NCBI GenBank assembly: GCA_964615765.1
Contig: CAZTQN010000009.1
Location: forward strand, 1 to 64,000
Direction of reading: 5' to 3'
Source of the DNA: CAZTQN01 sp964615765
GTDB lineage: Bacteria > Planctomycetota > Phycisphaerae > Phycisphaerales > UBA1924
DNA length: 64,000 bases
In this document: positions 35,338 through 43,800 of the stretch, one piece after another
How positions within the stretch are numbered: the first letter of the stretch is position 1
Layout of the letters: each line of letters opens with the position of its first letter
The notes under the pieces: generated by a model
Told to the model about the DNA's origin: nothing
What the model saw: the letters and a program-made list of their open reading frames with translations, nothing else
Database searches by the model: none
Translations under genes and position numbers: made by a program

Positions 35338-36306
35338 ATGGTGCCGGAAGACGCGGAATACGGAGCGCCGCAAGCGCTTTTGCAGGGGCTGATCGATTAC
35401 GCCGGGCTGTTCCCGCCGGCGGGGCTCGACATGGCCCGCGCGGTGCGCACGTACGCCGCGATTCTCGGCGGGAAAGACGCGTGGATGCTCGGGCGGTTCA
35501 TCGTGCCCGTGTCGCGTCTGAAGGAGTTCGCCGACGCCGCCCGCGACGCTTGGCGCGAGGGGGGCGAGCTCGGCCCGTGGCCCGTCTCGGTGCTGATGGA
35601 CGGCGACTTCGCCGAGGATCGCGAGGCCATCTTCGCGTTCAACCGCGCTTACGGCGACGGCGCTGATGGCGGCGACGGGGGCGCGGTGATCGACGCGGTC
35701 GAGATCAAGGTGCCCGTCGAGAACGGCGTGCCGTCGGCCGCGTTTGTCGATCGCACCCTCGACGAGGTGCCCGACGAGCTGTTCCCGTTCTTCGAACTGC
35801 CCGTGCCGCACGGGGGCAAGGGCGACGTCCGCGGGTGCCTGGCGGTGCTGTCCGACGCGGACGCGGCGGCGAAGCTCCGCACCGGGGGCGTCAAGGCGGA
35901 CGCGTTTCCCTCGGCGGCGGGAATCGCGGAGTTCCTCGCCGCGTGCGCTGCGGCGAACGTGCCGTTCAAGGCGACGGCGGGCCTGCACCACGCGATGCGC
36001 GGCGAGTATGCGCTCACGTACGAGCCGGGCTGCCCGCGCGGGGTGATGCACGGGTATGTCAACCTGTTTCTCGCCGCGGGGTTGATCCATGTCGGCGCGA
36101 TCGACGCCGCGGAAGCCGCGCGGCTGCTGGAAACGCGCGACGCCGGCACCATGACCTTCGGGCCGGGACGGATCACGTGGGGCGAGCGGTGGCTGGGGGT
36201 GGAGCAGATCGACGACGTGCGGGCGGGCTTTGCGCTCTCGTACGGGTCGTGCTCGTTCGATGAGCCGGTCAGCGAGGCCCGGGCGATCGGGCTCTTGAAG
36301 GATTGA
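35338..36306 (+). CDS. conserved hypothetical protein
   Basis: 322 residues. Opening LLQGLIDYAGLFPPAGLDM is followed by WMLGRFIVPVSRL, EIKVPVE, FFELPV and a C-terminal half with FPSAAGIAEFLAACAAANVP and FKATAGLHHAMRGEYALTY. The alternation of strands and helices (VSVLMDG, FELPVP, PFKATAG) suggests a TIM-barrel-like fold, and the Lys in FKATAGLHH sits as catalytic lysines do in aldolases, but no family function is known to me. It follows xerD by 21 bp and is convergent with the anti-sigma gene. Confidence 0.7.
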   Translation: MVPEDAEYGAPQALLQGLIDYAGLFPPAGLDMARAVRTYAAILGGKDAWMLGRFIVPVSRLKEFADAARDAWREGGELGPWPVSVLMDGDFAEDREAIFAFNRAYGDGADGGDGGAVIDAVEIKVPVENGVPSAAFVDRTLDEVPDELFPFFELPVPHGGKGDVRGCLAVLSDADAAAKLRTGGVKADAFPSAAGIAEFLAACAAANVPFKATAGLHHAMRGEYALTYEPGCPRGVMHGYVNLFLAAGLIHVGAIDAAEAARLLETRDAGTMTFGPGRITWGERWLGVEQIDDVRAGFALSYGSCSFDEPVSEARAIGLLKD

Positions 36307-36318
36307 CGCGGACGCGGG

Positions 36319-36756
36319 TCAGGAGGCCTTGGGCTGACGCCGGAAGACCATGCGCAGGTGGTTGCCGCGGCCCAGGTGCTCGAGGTCGGTCATATAGGCC
36401 CGCATGAGCAGGAGCCCGCGGCCGCTGGGCTTGTCGAGGTTTTCTTCGCTGGTCGGGTCGGGAACGTCGGCGGGGTTGAAGCCGGGCCCGCGGTCGACGA
36501 CGTTGATCTCGACCTGGTTGGCGTCGACGCGGTACTGGACGCTGACGGGCGTGGAGGCGGGCAAGCCCCGGTGCCCGTGCTTGAAGGCGTTGACGAGGGC
36601 TTCTTCCAGGGCCAGGCGGACGGCGAAGCGGGCGGCTTCGGGGAACTGGTGGCGCTCGAGGGCGCCGAGCAGTTCGTTTTCCGCGGCGTCGATCTGGTCA
36701 CGCTGGTTGACCAGGTCGAACGATCGGGCGTCGGGCTGGGCGTGGGATTGAGCCAT
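36319..36756 (-). CDS. RsbW-type anti-sigma factor kinase
   Basis: 145 residues. GHKL ATPase domain (HATPase_c_2): N box ALEEALVNAFKHGHRG with the ATP/Mg Asn, G1 box VDRGPGFNP, G2 box PSGRGLLLMRAYMTDLE. Such kinases phosphorylate a STAS protein and hold a sigma factor in partner switching. The probable STAS partner is 162 bp upstream on the same strand. Start ATG 36756. Confidence 0.88.
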   Translation of the reverse strand: MAQSHAQPDARSFDLVNQRDQIDAAENELLGALERHQFPEAARFAVRLALEEALVNAFKHGHRGLPASTPVSVQYRVDANQVEINVVDRGPGFNPADVPDPTSEENLDKPSGRGLLLMRAYMTDLEHLGRGNHLRMVFRRQPKAS

Positions 36757-36918
36757 CACTGCGGACACGGGGTGGCACGTCGGGGTGCGGGGCTCGGGCG
36801 GCTGGCACGCGTCGGAATGCTGAAGAGACGGGCCGCCCACGAGGCTCCGGCTCAAGAGGCCCGCGGCCGGCCCGCCGCCGCCGACCGCTGCGGGGGCGAG
36901 GCGGGCGGTGCAGGGCGA

Positions 36919-37284
36919 TCAGGTCGAGAAGCTGGACATGGCGCCGTCCAGCGTGTCGTGGATCTGGAAGATCTTGTCGAGCTTGGTGATCTTGAAGACT
37001 TCGGAGATTTGCGGGTCGATCTGGGCCAGGCGCAGCTGCCCCTTGCGGAGCTTGATGCGGTTGTTGACCGTGATGAGCGTGCCGAGTGCGGCGGAGGAGA
37101 GGTGGTCCACGTTGGCGAAGCTGATCAGGAGCTTGGGCGCGTCCTGAGCCTCGATGATCGTGGTCATCTCTTCCTGGATCTGCGCGATGTTCGCCTCGTC
37201 AAGGATGTTGCGGTCGATGAACTCGACCTGAACGACATCCTTGAGCTGCTTGACCCGCAGGCGCGATCCGCCGGTGGACGCCAT
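36919..37284 (-). CDS. STAS-domain anti-anti-sigma factor
   Basis: 121 residues. STAS fold with VVQVEFIDRNILDEANI, LLISFANVDHLSSAALGTLI and LRLAQIDPQISEVFKITKLD. The Ser-Ser in DHLSSAALG occupies the position phosphorylated in RsbV/SpoIIAA. ATG 37284 has GGAGGG nine bases before. Phosphorylated by the RsbW-like kinase, it would be reset by the SpoIIE-type phosphatase, for which the one at 5.2-6.1 kb is a candidate (inference). Confidence 0.9.
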   Translation of the reverse strand: MASTGGSRLRVKQLKDVVQVEFIDRNILDEANIAQIQEEMTTIIEAQDAPKLLISFANVDHLSSAALGTLITVNNRIKLRKGQLRLAQIDPQISEVFKITKLDKIFQIHDTLDGAMSSFST

Positions 37285-37411
37285 CAACAAACCCTCCGAA
37301 GCGCCGGGCAGGAGCGCCCGAGCGCGGAATGACGGGATGCTAGTCCGATCGGGCGAGCCGACGCGGACGGGCCCGTCGGTGCACGCCCGGGCGGGGCGCC
37401 GACGCCGGGCT

Positions 37412-40400
37412 TCAGCGGATCGTCGGCACGCCGGTGCGGACGGACTCGAGCAGGCCGGGGAAGGCCTTCTCTTCTTCTTCGCTCTGGATGAGCACGGTGG
37501 GCTTGAGGAGGATGAGCAGGGTCTGCTCTTCCTTGCTCTCGATGCGGTTGGTGAAGAAGCGGTTGATGATCGGGATCTTGCTGAGCACGGGGACGCCCGT
37601 CTCGACCTCGACCTCGGTGATCAGGCGCTGACCACCGATGAGCAGCGTGCCCTCGTCGGGAACGGTCGCCGTGGTGCGGATGCGCGTCACGGTGATCGTC
37701 GGGAGCTGCACCAGCGAGTTGACCTGAGCCGAGTTGACCAGCTGACCGCCGGCGACGGCGGACACGGGCTGGGTCGCGAACCCGTCGATGCGGGCCACGC
37801 CCGCGTCGATGTTCATCGTGACATAACGCCGGTCGCTCGAGACCACGCCCTCGACCAGCAGCGTCACGCCTTCGGAAACGACGCTGACGGTCGGGTCGAA
37901 GCCGACGGCCGAGTCGCCGACGATCGGCTGCAGGTCCGAGATGAACGCCTGCTGCGTCACGACGAAGATGTTGGCCGTCTGACCGTTGGTGAACGTCAGG
38001 CGCGGGGCCGTGAGCTGCACGGTGCGCTGGTCGGCCTGGGTCGCCTGGATCAGGAAGTCGACCTGGATGTCATCCAAGAACTGCCCGGCGATCCCGAGGG
38101 CCGGGGCGTTGCGGAGCACGCTCTGGGCGAAGTCGCCCTGCGCCAGGCTCTGCGTGAGCCCGATGGAGTTCTGCTGCGTGCCGATGGGCGAGAACTCGGC
38201 GGGCAGGCCGCCCACCACCGTCGCCGACTGGCCCGTGCTGCCCGGGGTGATCGGGATGCCGCCCGGGCTGCGGACCAGGCCAGAAGCCTGGCCTTCGGCG
38301 GGGGCGAAGTTGAAGAAGTCGCTGGGCAGCGTGTTGGGGTTCTGCAGCTGCGCGTTGCGGACGAGGTTACTGTTGGCGTTGAAGACGATGTCGAGGTCGA
38401 AGCCGATCTGCTCGAACCAGTTCTGGTTCACCAGCAGGAACTTGGTCTCCACGTTGATCTGCATGTTGCGGATCTCGCGGAGCTTGGCCAAGAGCCCGAC
38501 GACCTCGCGGTGGTTGCTCGGGGTGTTGGTGATGATGAGCGAGCCGTTGAGTTCCTGGATGCGCCCGGTCTCGCCGCCCGTGTCGATCCAGCCGTCGCGG
38601 TCGACGTTCTGCTGGATGATGTCGACGATCTGGCGGATGCGTTCGCGGCGCTGCTCTTCAACTTCTTCGGGCGTGCGCTGGTTGTTGTCCTGATCGTTGG
38701 TGAACGGGCTCTGCCCGCTCCCGCCGCCGCCGGACTGCTGCAGCACGCTCGACAGGTCGATCTGCGGGACTTCGACGTAGTTGGGGATCTCGAACAGCAG
38801 GTCCTGGATGTTGTAGATCACCAGCGTGACGTTCCGCCGGATCTGCTCATCGCTCGCGATCGTGATGATGCCCTGGTCGATCGCCCACGAGGCCTTGGAG
38901 GTCTCGTCGCGGCTGACCTTGCCCAGGATGCGGTTGAGCGCGATCTCGACGGAGACTTCCGGCAGGCGGATCGTCACCGGCGTGTCGCGGTCGATGCCGA
39001 CGGTCGCCAGGCTTTCCCAGTCCGCGTCGACGGGCAGGTTCGCCGTCTTGCCGATGAACGTGAGCACGTCCTCGAAGCGGTTGTCCGTCAGCTGCAGCGG
39101 GATCTTGGCCCCGCGCATCGAGGCGAGCACGCGCCGGTTCTCCGGCGTGTCGGTGAACGCGCCGACGTCGCCGCGCTGGAACGTCTTGGCGGGCCACTCG
39201 GTCGGGTACTCGATGAGCCCGAGCGGCGGGACCATCGCGTCCTCGTTGTCGAGCGTCTGCGTCGCGTGCCCGTACTGCTTGCGGTCCTGCGTCTCGTTGA
39301 ACCGCTCGTACACCGTCAGGTCCCGCAGGATGTCGCGGAGCAGGAGCGCCGTCGGGTCGTTCGGGTCAAGGAACAGCGCCTGCTCAACAACCTGCAGGGC
39401 TTCGCGGTACTTGCGCTCGGCCTGCAGGGCGCGGACGCGGTCGATCGCCTCGTTGACCTTGCGATCACGGTCGTTGATCCGGTTGGTCTCGGCCTGCTGG
39501 GCCTTGGCCTTGAGGTCGGCCTCGCGACGCGTGGCTTCGTCGCGCGAGAGCGTCTCACGCCGCGCTTCGATCTCGCGGTTGAGCTCGTCCAGCGACTTGA
39601 GGAACCCGTCGTACTCGGCCTCGCCGAACGCCGAGCGGGCGTTAGTGATCGTCAGCCGGGCGCGGGCGGCCATCTCGCTTGCCCGCTGCACATCGCCCGC
39701 GGCGAGCCGGGCCCGGGCCTGCTCGACCTCGTTGCTGAACGCCGCCCGAGCCTGCTGCTGCTGCAGCGTGATCCCCTGGATCACCTGGCCCGCGAGCCCG
39801 TCACCACCCGCCAGACCGCCGCCCAGCCGCTGGCTGGCTTCGGCTCGACGGCGCTCGGCGCGATCCGCGTCGGTCGTGCTCAGGTACTGGCGGAACTGGG
39901 CCAGCACCGTGGTGTACAGGTCCACCGCGCGGGCGTACCGGGCCTGATCGAAAGACTGATCCGCCTCGGCGAGCAGGCGCTGGGCCTCGGCCCGCATCGC
40001 CAGCGTCACCAGGTCGTCGGTCGGGCTCAGACCGCTCGACGTCGGGGCCGGAGCCGCCGCGGGCTGGCTGCCCGGCTGGCCACCGGTCTGGCCGCTCGTG
40101 CCCGCATCGGGCTGCGACTGCGACGACATCGGGGCGTACTGCGTGTCGGAGTTCGCGGGCTGGGCCGAGGCGTCCGACGCGGGCTGCGCCTCGGGCTGGG
40201 CCTGGGCCTGCGTCGTGCCGGCGGGCTGCACCGCCGGGAGCGGCTCAACGTCGCCCGGGCGGCCGCCCTCGGCGGGCTGAGCCCCGGCGACCGTGCGCGT
40301 CTCAACACGCAGCGCCGTTGCGACGGGCTGGGTCGAAGCGGGCTGGGTCGAACCGGGCTGGGTCGAACCGGGCTGAATCGTCGGAAGCGGCTCGGCGGCG

Positions 40401-41143
40401 CGAGCCTTCCACGCGTCGGCGCGATCGTCGCCGACCGCCGTCAGACCGGCCTGCGTGTCCACGCCGAACGTCTCCCCGCGGGAGCGTTCCAGTTCCACGA
40501 TCTTGAGCTGGTACCCCTCGAGGCGACCGGCCTGCTCGGGCGTGAGGTCGACGCCCGAACGCAGCAGGGCCAAGACGCCGGACTTGCACTCGGCGTACTT
40601 GCCGGCGGCGAAGTCGGCGTCGGCCTGCTCGATCATGCCCGCCACCAGCGGGGCCATCTCATCGCGACGGGCCTGGGCCTGCTCGATGATCGTCGCGGCC
40701 CGGGTCTTCTGAGCCGCGGACGCGAACGAGCGGGAGGCGACGGCCTCGGCGTGGCGCCGGGCCTCGCGGGCGTCGCCGGTGTTCAGGGCGGCTTGCGCCT
40801 TCTGCAGGCCGATCTCCATCGGGTCCGCCGTCCGCAGCCGCGCGTCGACGTCCTTGAGGAGGTTGAGCGCCCGCGTGCGATCGGCGGGGCTCATGCGGGC
40901 CAGGCCGGTCCCGCGGGCCAGGGCGTCAAGCCGCGACCGGGCTTCGACGAGCTGCCCGTCGTCGGCCAGGCGCTGGGCGACGCTCAGCACGTCAAGTTCT
41001 GGCGCGGGGGACGGCGTAACCGCCGCGGGCGTAGTCGTCCCGGCCGACTGGGCCAGGGCCCACGGGGCCAGGACGCCACTTGCGCTGATGACGGCAGCCG
41101 CCGCCATGTCTCGCTTGCACCGACGGTTCCGCTCGCTGGACAT
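37412..41143 (-). CDS. very large secretin (GspD/PilQ family)
   Basis: 1243 residues, about twice the usual secretin length. Signal sequence 1-33, a helical region with low-complexity linkers (about 230-400, including GSTQP repeats), a coiled-coil rich part, then N domains: IPLQLTDNRFEDVLTFIGK (N0-like) and RIQELNGSLIITNTPSNHRE (N1-like). The outer-membrane secretin core ends with VPVLSKIPIINRFF and EEQTLLILLKPTVL. It makes a multimeric outer-membrane channel for pilus or type II export. Its long front half is not part of standard secretins. ATG 41143 has GGAGAAGACGG upstream. Confidence 0.88.
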   Translation of the reverse strand: MSSERNRRCKRDMAAAAVISASGVLAPWALAQSAGTTTPAAVTPSPAPELDVLSVAQRLADDGQLVEARSRLDALARGTGLARMSPADRTRALNLLKDVDARLRTADPMEIGLQKAQAALNTGDAREARRHAEAVASRSFASAAQKTRAATIIEQAQARRDEMAPLVAGMIEQADADFAAGKYAECKSGVLALLRSGVDLTPEQAGRLEGYQLKIVELERSRGETFGVDTQAGLTAVGDDRADAWKARAAEPLPTIQPGSTQPGSTQPASTQPVATALRVETRTVAGAQPAEGGRPGDVEPLPAVQPAGTTQAQAQPEAQPASDASAQPANSDTQYAPMSSQSQPDAGTSGQTGGQPGSQPAAAPAPTSSGLSPTDDLVTLAMRAEAQRLLAEADQSFDQARYARAVDLYTTVLAQFRQYLSTTDADRAERRRAEASQRLGGGLAGGDGLAGQVIQGITLQQQQARAAFSNEVEQARARLAAGDVQRASEMAARARLTITNARSAFGEAEYDGFLKSLDELNREIEARRETLSRDEATRREADLKAKAQQAETNRINDRDRKVNEAIDRVRALQAERKYREALQVVEQALFLDPNDPTALLLRDILRDLTVYERFNETQDRKQYGHATQTLDNEDAMVPPLGLIEYPTEWPAKTFQRGDVGAFTDTPENRRVLASMRGAKIPLQLTDNRFEDVLTFIGKTANLPVDADWESLATVGIDRDTPVTIRLPEVSVEIALNRILGKVSRDETSKASWAIDQGIITIASDEQIRRNVTLVIYNIQDLLFEIPNYVEVPQIDLSSVLQQSGGGGSGQSPFTNDQDNNQRTPEEVEEQRRERIRQIVDIIQQNVDRDGWIDTGGETGRIQELNGSLIITNTPSNHREVVGLLAKLREIRNMQINVETKFLLVNQNWFEQIGFDLDIVFNANSNLVRNAQLQNPNTLPSDFFNFAPAEGQASGLVRSPGGIPITPGSTGQSATVVGGLPAEFSPIGTQQNSIGLTQSLAQGDFAQSVLRNAPALGIAGQFLDDIQVDFLIQATQADQRTVQLTAPRLTFTNGQTANIFVVTQQAFISDLQPIVGDSAVGFDPTVSVVSEGVTLLVEGVVSSDRRYVTMNIDAGVARIDGFATQPVSAVAGGQLVNSAQVNSLVQLPTITVTRIRTTATVPDEGTLLIGGQRLITEVEVETGVPVLSKIPIINRFFTNRIESKEEQTLLILLKPTVLIQSEEEEKAFPGLLESVRTGVPTIR
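40318..40378. repeat. 15-bp repeats coding GSTQP in the secretin
   Basis: Three to four 15-bp units (GGGTCGAACCGGGCT) encode a Gly-Ser-Thr-Gln-Pro linker in the secretin front half. Frame is kept by the unit length. Confidence 0.7.
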
Positions 41144-41503
41144 GTCCGTCTTCTCCGAAGCCGCCGCCGGTCGCGTAGCCGGGGGACGTTCTCGTTCGCA
41201 CCACCGCGTGCAGATGTTCCGTACTGAGAACACCCGCGTCGCGCACCGACCGGCTCCACGGCCGATCCGGCACACGCACACCCCCTTGCCCCGGATCGCG
41301 GACGGGTCCACGGTCCGGAGGGAGGGGGGCAACGATACTGCCCCCGACCCTCGAACGCAAACCCACCCCGACCGGAAATCGTCCCTCCCCTTCGCCGGCC
41401 CGGGACAAGCCGTTCCATCGGCCTGTTGACCGGCGAATCGAGCGGCCTATCGGCGGGCTCCTTCTCCCGGCCCTTCCGCCGCTCGCGCCGCCGGCCCGTG
41501 CCC
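41144..41503. other. 360-bp spacer between the KAGSE-repeat gene and the secretin gene
   Basis: Both flanking genes run on the minus strand, so it should carry the secretin promoter. No gene, RNA or clear promoter could be identified; the sequence is of ordinary high GC. Confidence 0.5.
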
Positions 41504-42832
41504 TCAACGCATCCAGCAGGCGTGCCAGACGCGGCTGTCGCCGAGGTCGACGGGCCCGGTGAGGGCCAGGTCGTCATCCCCGGCCGACCCCGCCTCCTCG
41601 CCCGCGTTTTTCGCCGACGCGGGCGTCCTGGCCCCCGTCGCGCCCGCGTCGATCTCGGCGCCCTTGTCGGGCACGCCGCGCTCGGCCCCGGCTTTTTCCG
41701 AGGCCGCCTTTTCCGACCCGGCCTTCTCCGAACCAGCTTTCTCCGAACCTGCCTTTTCCGACCCGGCCTTTTCCGAGCCGGCCTTTTCCGAGCCGCGCTT
41801 GTCCGGAATCTGTGCGGACGAGCCCGATTTCTCCCGGGCTTCCCGCACGGCCGCCGCAAAGTCGTCCGCACTCAGTCGATCGGTCGCCACGATCACCGGC
41901 TCGGCTTCCGTCTCGCCCGAGATGTCCGGCGTGTCCGCCGCCACCTCGTCGAAGCCCTCGAAGGCCAGGTCCATCGCCCGGCTCAGCGTGTCGGCGGTCA
42001 GCAGCACTTCGCAGTAGCGCGGCGGGGGGAAGGTCTGCTGGGTGATCGCGCCGCTCTCGCCTTTTTTCTGCTCTTCCGGCTTGGGGTCGTACCGCACGAT
42101 GCACCGCCAGCCAGTGATCCCCAGTTCGTTCCCGTCCGCGTCGAGGTTCCGGTCCGGGTCGATGTTCAGCGACAGTCGCCACGAATCCCGCAGTTCTTCC
42201 ACGATCTCGTCGGCGTTCAGCAGGTCCAGCCGCTCGTCCGGCGCGTCCAGCACGCCCCGGTGCTCGTGCGTCGAGGCGTCCGCCCCGCGGATCTCCGGCA
42301 CCTCGCGCAGGTCGAACGCCGCCAGCAGATGCTCGATCTTCTCCTTGAGCGCCGACTCGGCCCGCACCGTCACGATCTTGTGCTCGTCCACGAACACGTA
42401 CAGAAACGGCTCCTCGCTCATGGCGCCGAAGCCGACCAGCCCGTCCTCGAAGAAGTACCCGCGGTACCGCCGGATCGTGTCCAGGAACCGGTCCAGCCCG
42501 ACCAGGTCGTACGACACGTACGGGTCCACCTCGCGATACGCGTCATGCCCCAGCACATCCAGGATCGGGTACACCCGCCCGGGCAGAAGCGCAAACAGCG
42601 AGCGGCACAGGCTCTCCACCCGCGTCGCCGACACCAGGATGTCAAACACGTAGCGGTCGGGCCACTCTTCCCACTCTTCTGTCTCGCCCGAGTCGTCGCC
42701 GTCCGCGGGCTCGAAGTCCAGCGTGTAGCCCGGCGCCGGTGTCATCGCCTCCACCGGGTACACACCCAGCGGGAACGCGAACCCGTCGACTTCGACGCGT
42801 TCGATCGACTGATCTACCCGGCAGCGCGGCAT
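41504..42832 (-). CDS. unknown protein with KAGSE pentapeptide repeats
   Basis: 442 residues. The first 330 look globular and acidic, with MSEEPFLYVFVDEHKIVTVRA and GWRCIVRYDPKPEE, and no signal peptide. Residues around 350-385 are GSEKA pentapeptide repeats, coded by a 15-bp unit, and the C-terminus is Ala/Gly-rich and ends VWHACWMR. No family is recognised. It is upstream of the secretin on the same strand and divergent from coaX (68 bp). Charged repeats of this type often act as flexible spacers. Confidence 0.7.
   Translation of the reverse strand: MPRCRVDQSIERVEVDGFAFPLGVYPVEAMTPAPGYTLDFEPADGDDSGETEEWEEWPDRYVFDILVSATRVESLCRSLFALLPGRVYPILDVLGHDAYREVDPYVSYDLVGLDRFLDTIRRYRGYFFEDGLVGFGAMSEEPFLYVFVDEHKIVTVRAESALKEKIEHLLAAFDLREVPEIRGADASTHEHRGVLDAPDERLDLLNADEIVEELRDSWRLSLNIDPDRNLDADGNELGITGWRCIVRYDPKPEEQKKGESGAITQQTFPPPRYCEVLLTADTLSRAMDLAFEGFDEVAADTPDISGETEAEPVIVATDRLSADDFAAAVREAREKSGSSAQIPDKRGSEKAGSEKAGSEKAGSEKAGSEKAGSEKAASEKAGAERGVPDKGAEIDAGATGARTPASAKNAGEEAGSAGDDDLALTGPVDLGDSRVWHACWMR
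41697..41800. repeat. 15-bp tandem repeat coding GSEKA
   Basis: About seven 15-bp units of the form GCCTTTTCCGACCCG lie inside the unknown gene. Some units differ at third positions, so the array is not of very recent origin. Confidence 0.8.
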
Positions 42833-42900
42833 GTGGGAGGCCAGTGTACCCCCTCCCGCCGTCCCGACGCCGACACTTCACGGGGAAACTAACCTCCGCC

Positions 42901-43800
42901 ATGCCCCCCACTCGCCCCACTCCGCCCGGCGGCCAGCCCGAGTCGCCCCAGCTCGCCCCGATGGTCCTGGTCTCCATGGGCAACTCGCGCACACGCGTCA
43001 CCGTCGCCGAGAGCGGGCAACTGCGCCCCTCCGTCATCCACCCGACCGACGACCAGCCCGGCCTGGCCAGCGCCATCGCCGAACTGGCGCGGGAGCAGGG
43101 TGACCCGCCGCGCCCCGTCGTCCTCGCCAGCGTGAACGCCTCCGCCGCGGAAGACCTGGAAATGCGCCTGAGTGGGCAAGGGCTGGACGTGCAGCGCTTC
43201 GGGCGCGACCTGCCCATCCCCATCGCGCTGGACATGGACGACCCCACCACCGTCGGGCAAGACCGCCTCCTTGACGCGCTGGGCGCCTTCCACCGCTCGC
43301 AGCAGGCCTGCATCGTCATCGACGCCGGCACCGCGATCACCGTCGACTTTGTCGACGGCGAGGGCACGTTCCACGGCGGGGCCATCGGGCCCGGGCTGGG
43401 CATGATGCTCCGCGCCCTGCACGAACAGACCGCCGCCCTCCCCAAAGTCACGCTCGACCCCGCCCTCGCGCCCCCGCCGCAGTTCGATCCCGAAGACCCC
43501 AACCCGATGGCACGCACGCCCTTCGGCAAGTCCACGCCGCACGCGATGACCGTCGGCGTCGTCTCCGCCGCACGCGGCATGGTGCACCTGCTCATCGACC
43601 GCTACGCCGACTTCTACAACGGCTACCCGCGCGTCGTCGCGACCGGCGGCGACGCGGGCCTGCTCTTCGAACACGACGCGCTCGTCGAACACGTCGTGCC
43701 GGATCTCACGCTCCTGGGCATGCTCGCCGCGCTCGAGCGCCTCGCCAAGCTCGACGAAGAGCACGGCGACGACCTCGAGGCCGGCGAGGCCTCCGCGTGA
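42901..43800 (+). CDS. coaX: type III pantothenate kinase
   Basis: 299 residues. First step of CoA synthesis, ATP-dependent phosphorylation of pantothenate. CoaX signatures: VGQDRLLDALGA at 118-128, CIVIDAGTAITVDFVDG, GTFHGGAIGPGL and RVVATGGDAGLL. In the first phosphate motif, where CoaX proteins usually have D-x-GN, this one has SMGNS (25-29), so the acidic residue is missing. An N-terminal Pro-rich arm (1-20) is unusual. ATG 42901; the stop overlaps the GTG of the MnmE-like gene (GTGA). Confidence 0.88.
   Translation: MPPTRPTPPGGQPESPQLAPMVLVSMGNSRTRVTVAESGQLRPSVIHPTDDQPGLASAIAELAREQGDPPRPVVLASVNASAAEDLEMRLSGQGLDVQRFGRDLPIPIALDMDDPTTVGQDRLLDALGAFHRSQQACIVIDAGTAITVDFVDGEGTFHGGAIGPGLGMMLRALHEQTAALPKVTLDPALAPPPQFDPEDPNPMARTPFGKSTPHAMTVGVVSAARGMVHLLIDRYADFYNGYPRVVATGGDAGLLFEHDALVEHVVPDLTLLGMLAALERLAKLDEEHGDDLEAGEASA

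Noticed and set aside
37241..41227. A 1328-residue open frame on the plus strand over the secretin
   Set aside because: It is antisense to a gene with clear secretin domains; it lacks a ribosome-binding site and its sequence is Arg/Gly/Leu-rich without motifs, as expected from GC-rich antisense frames.
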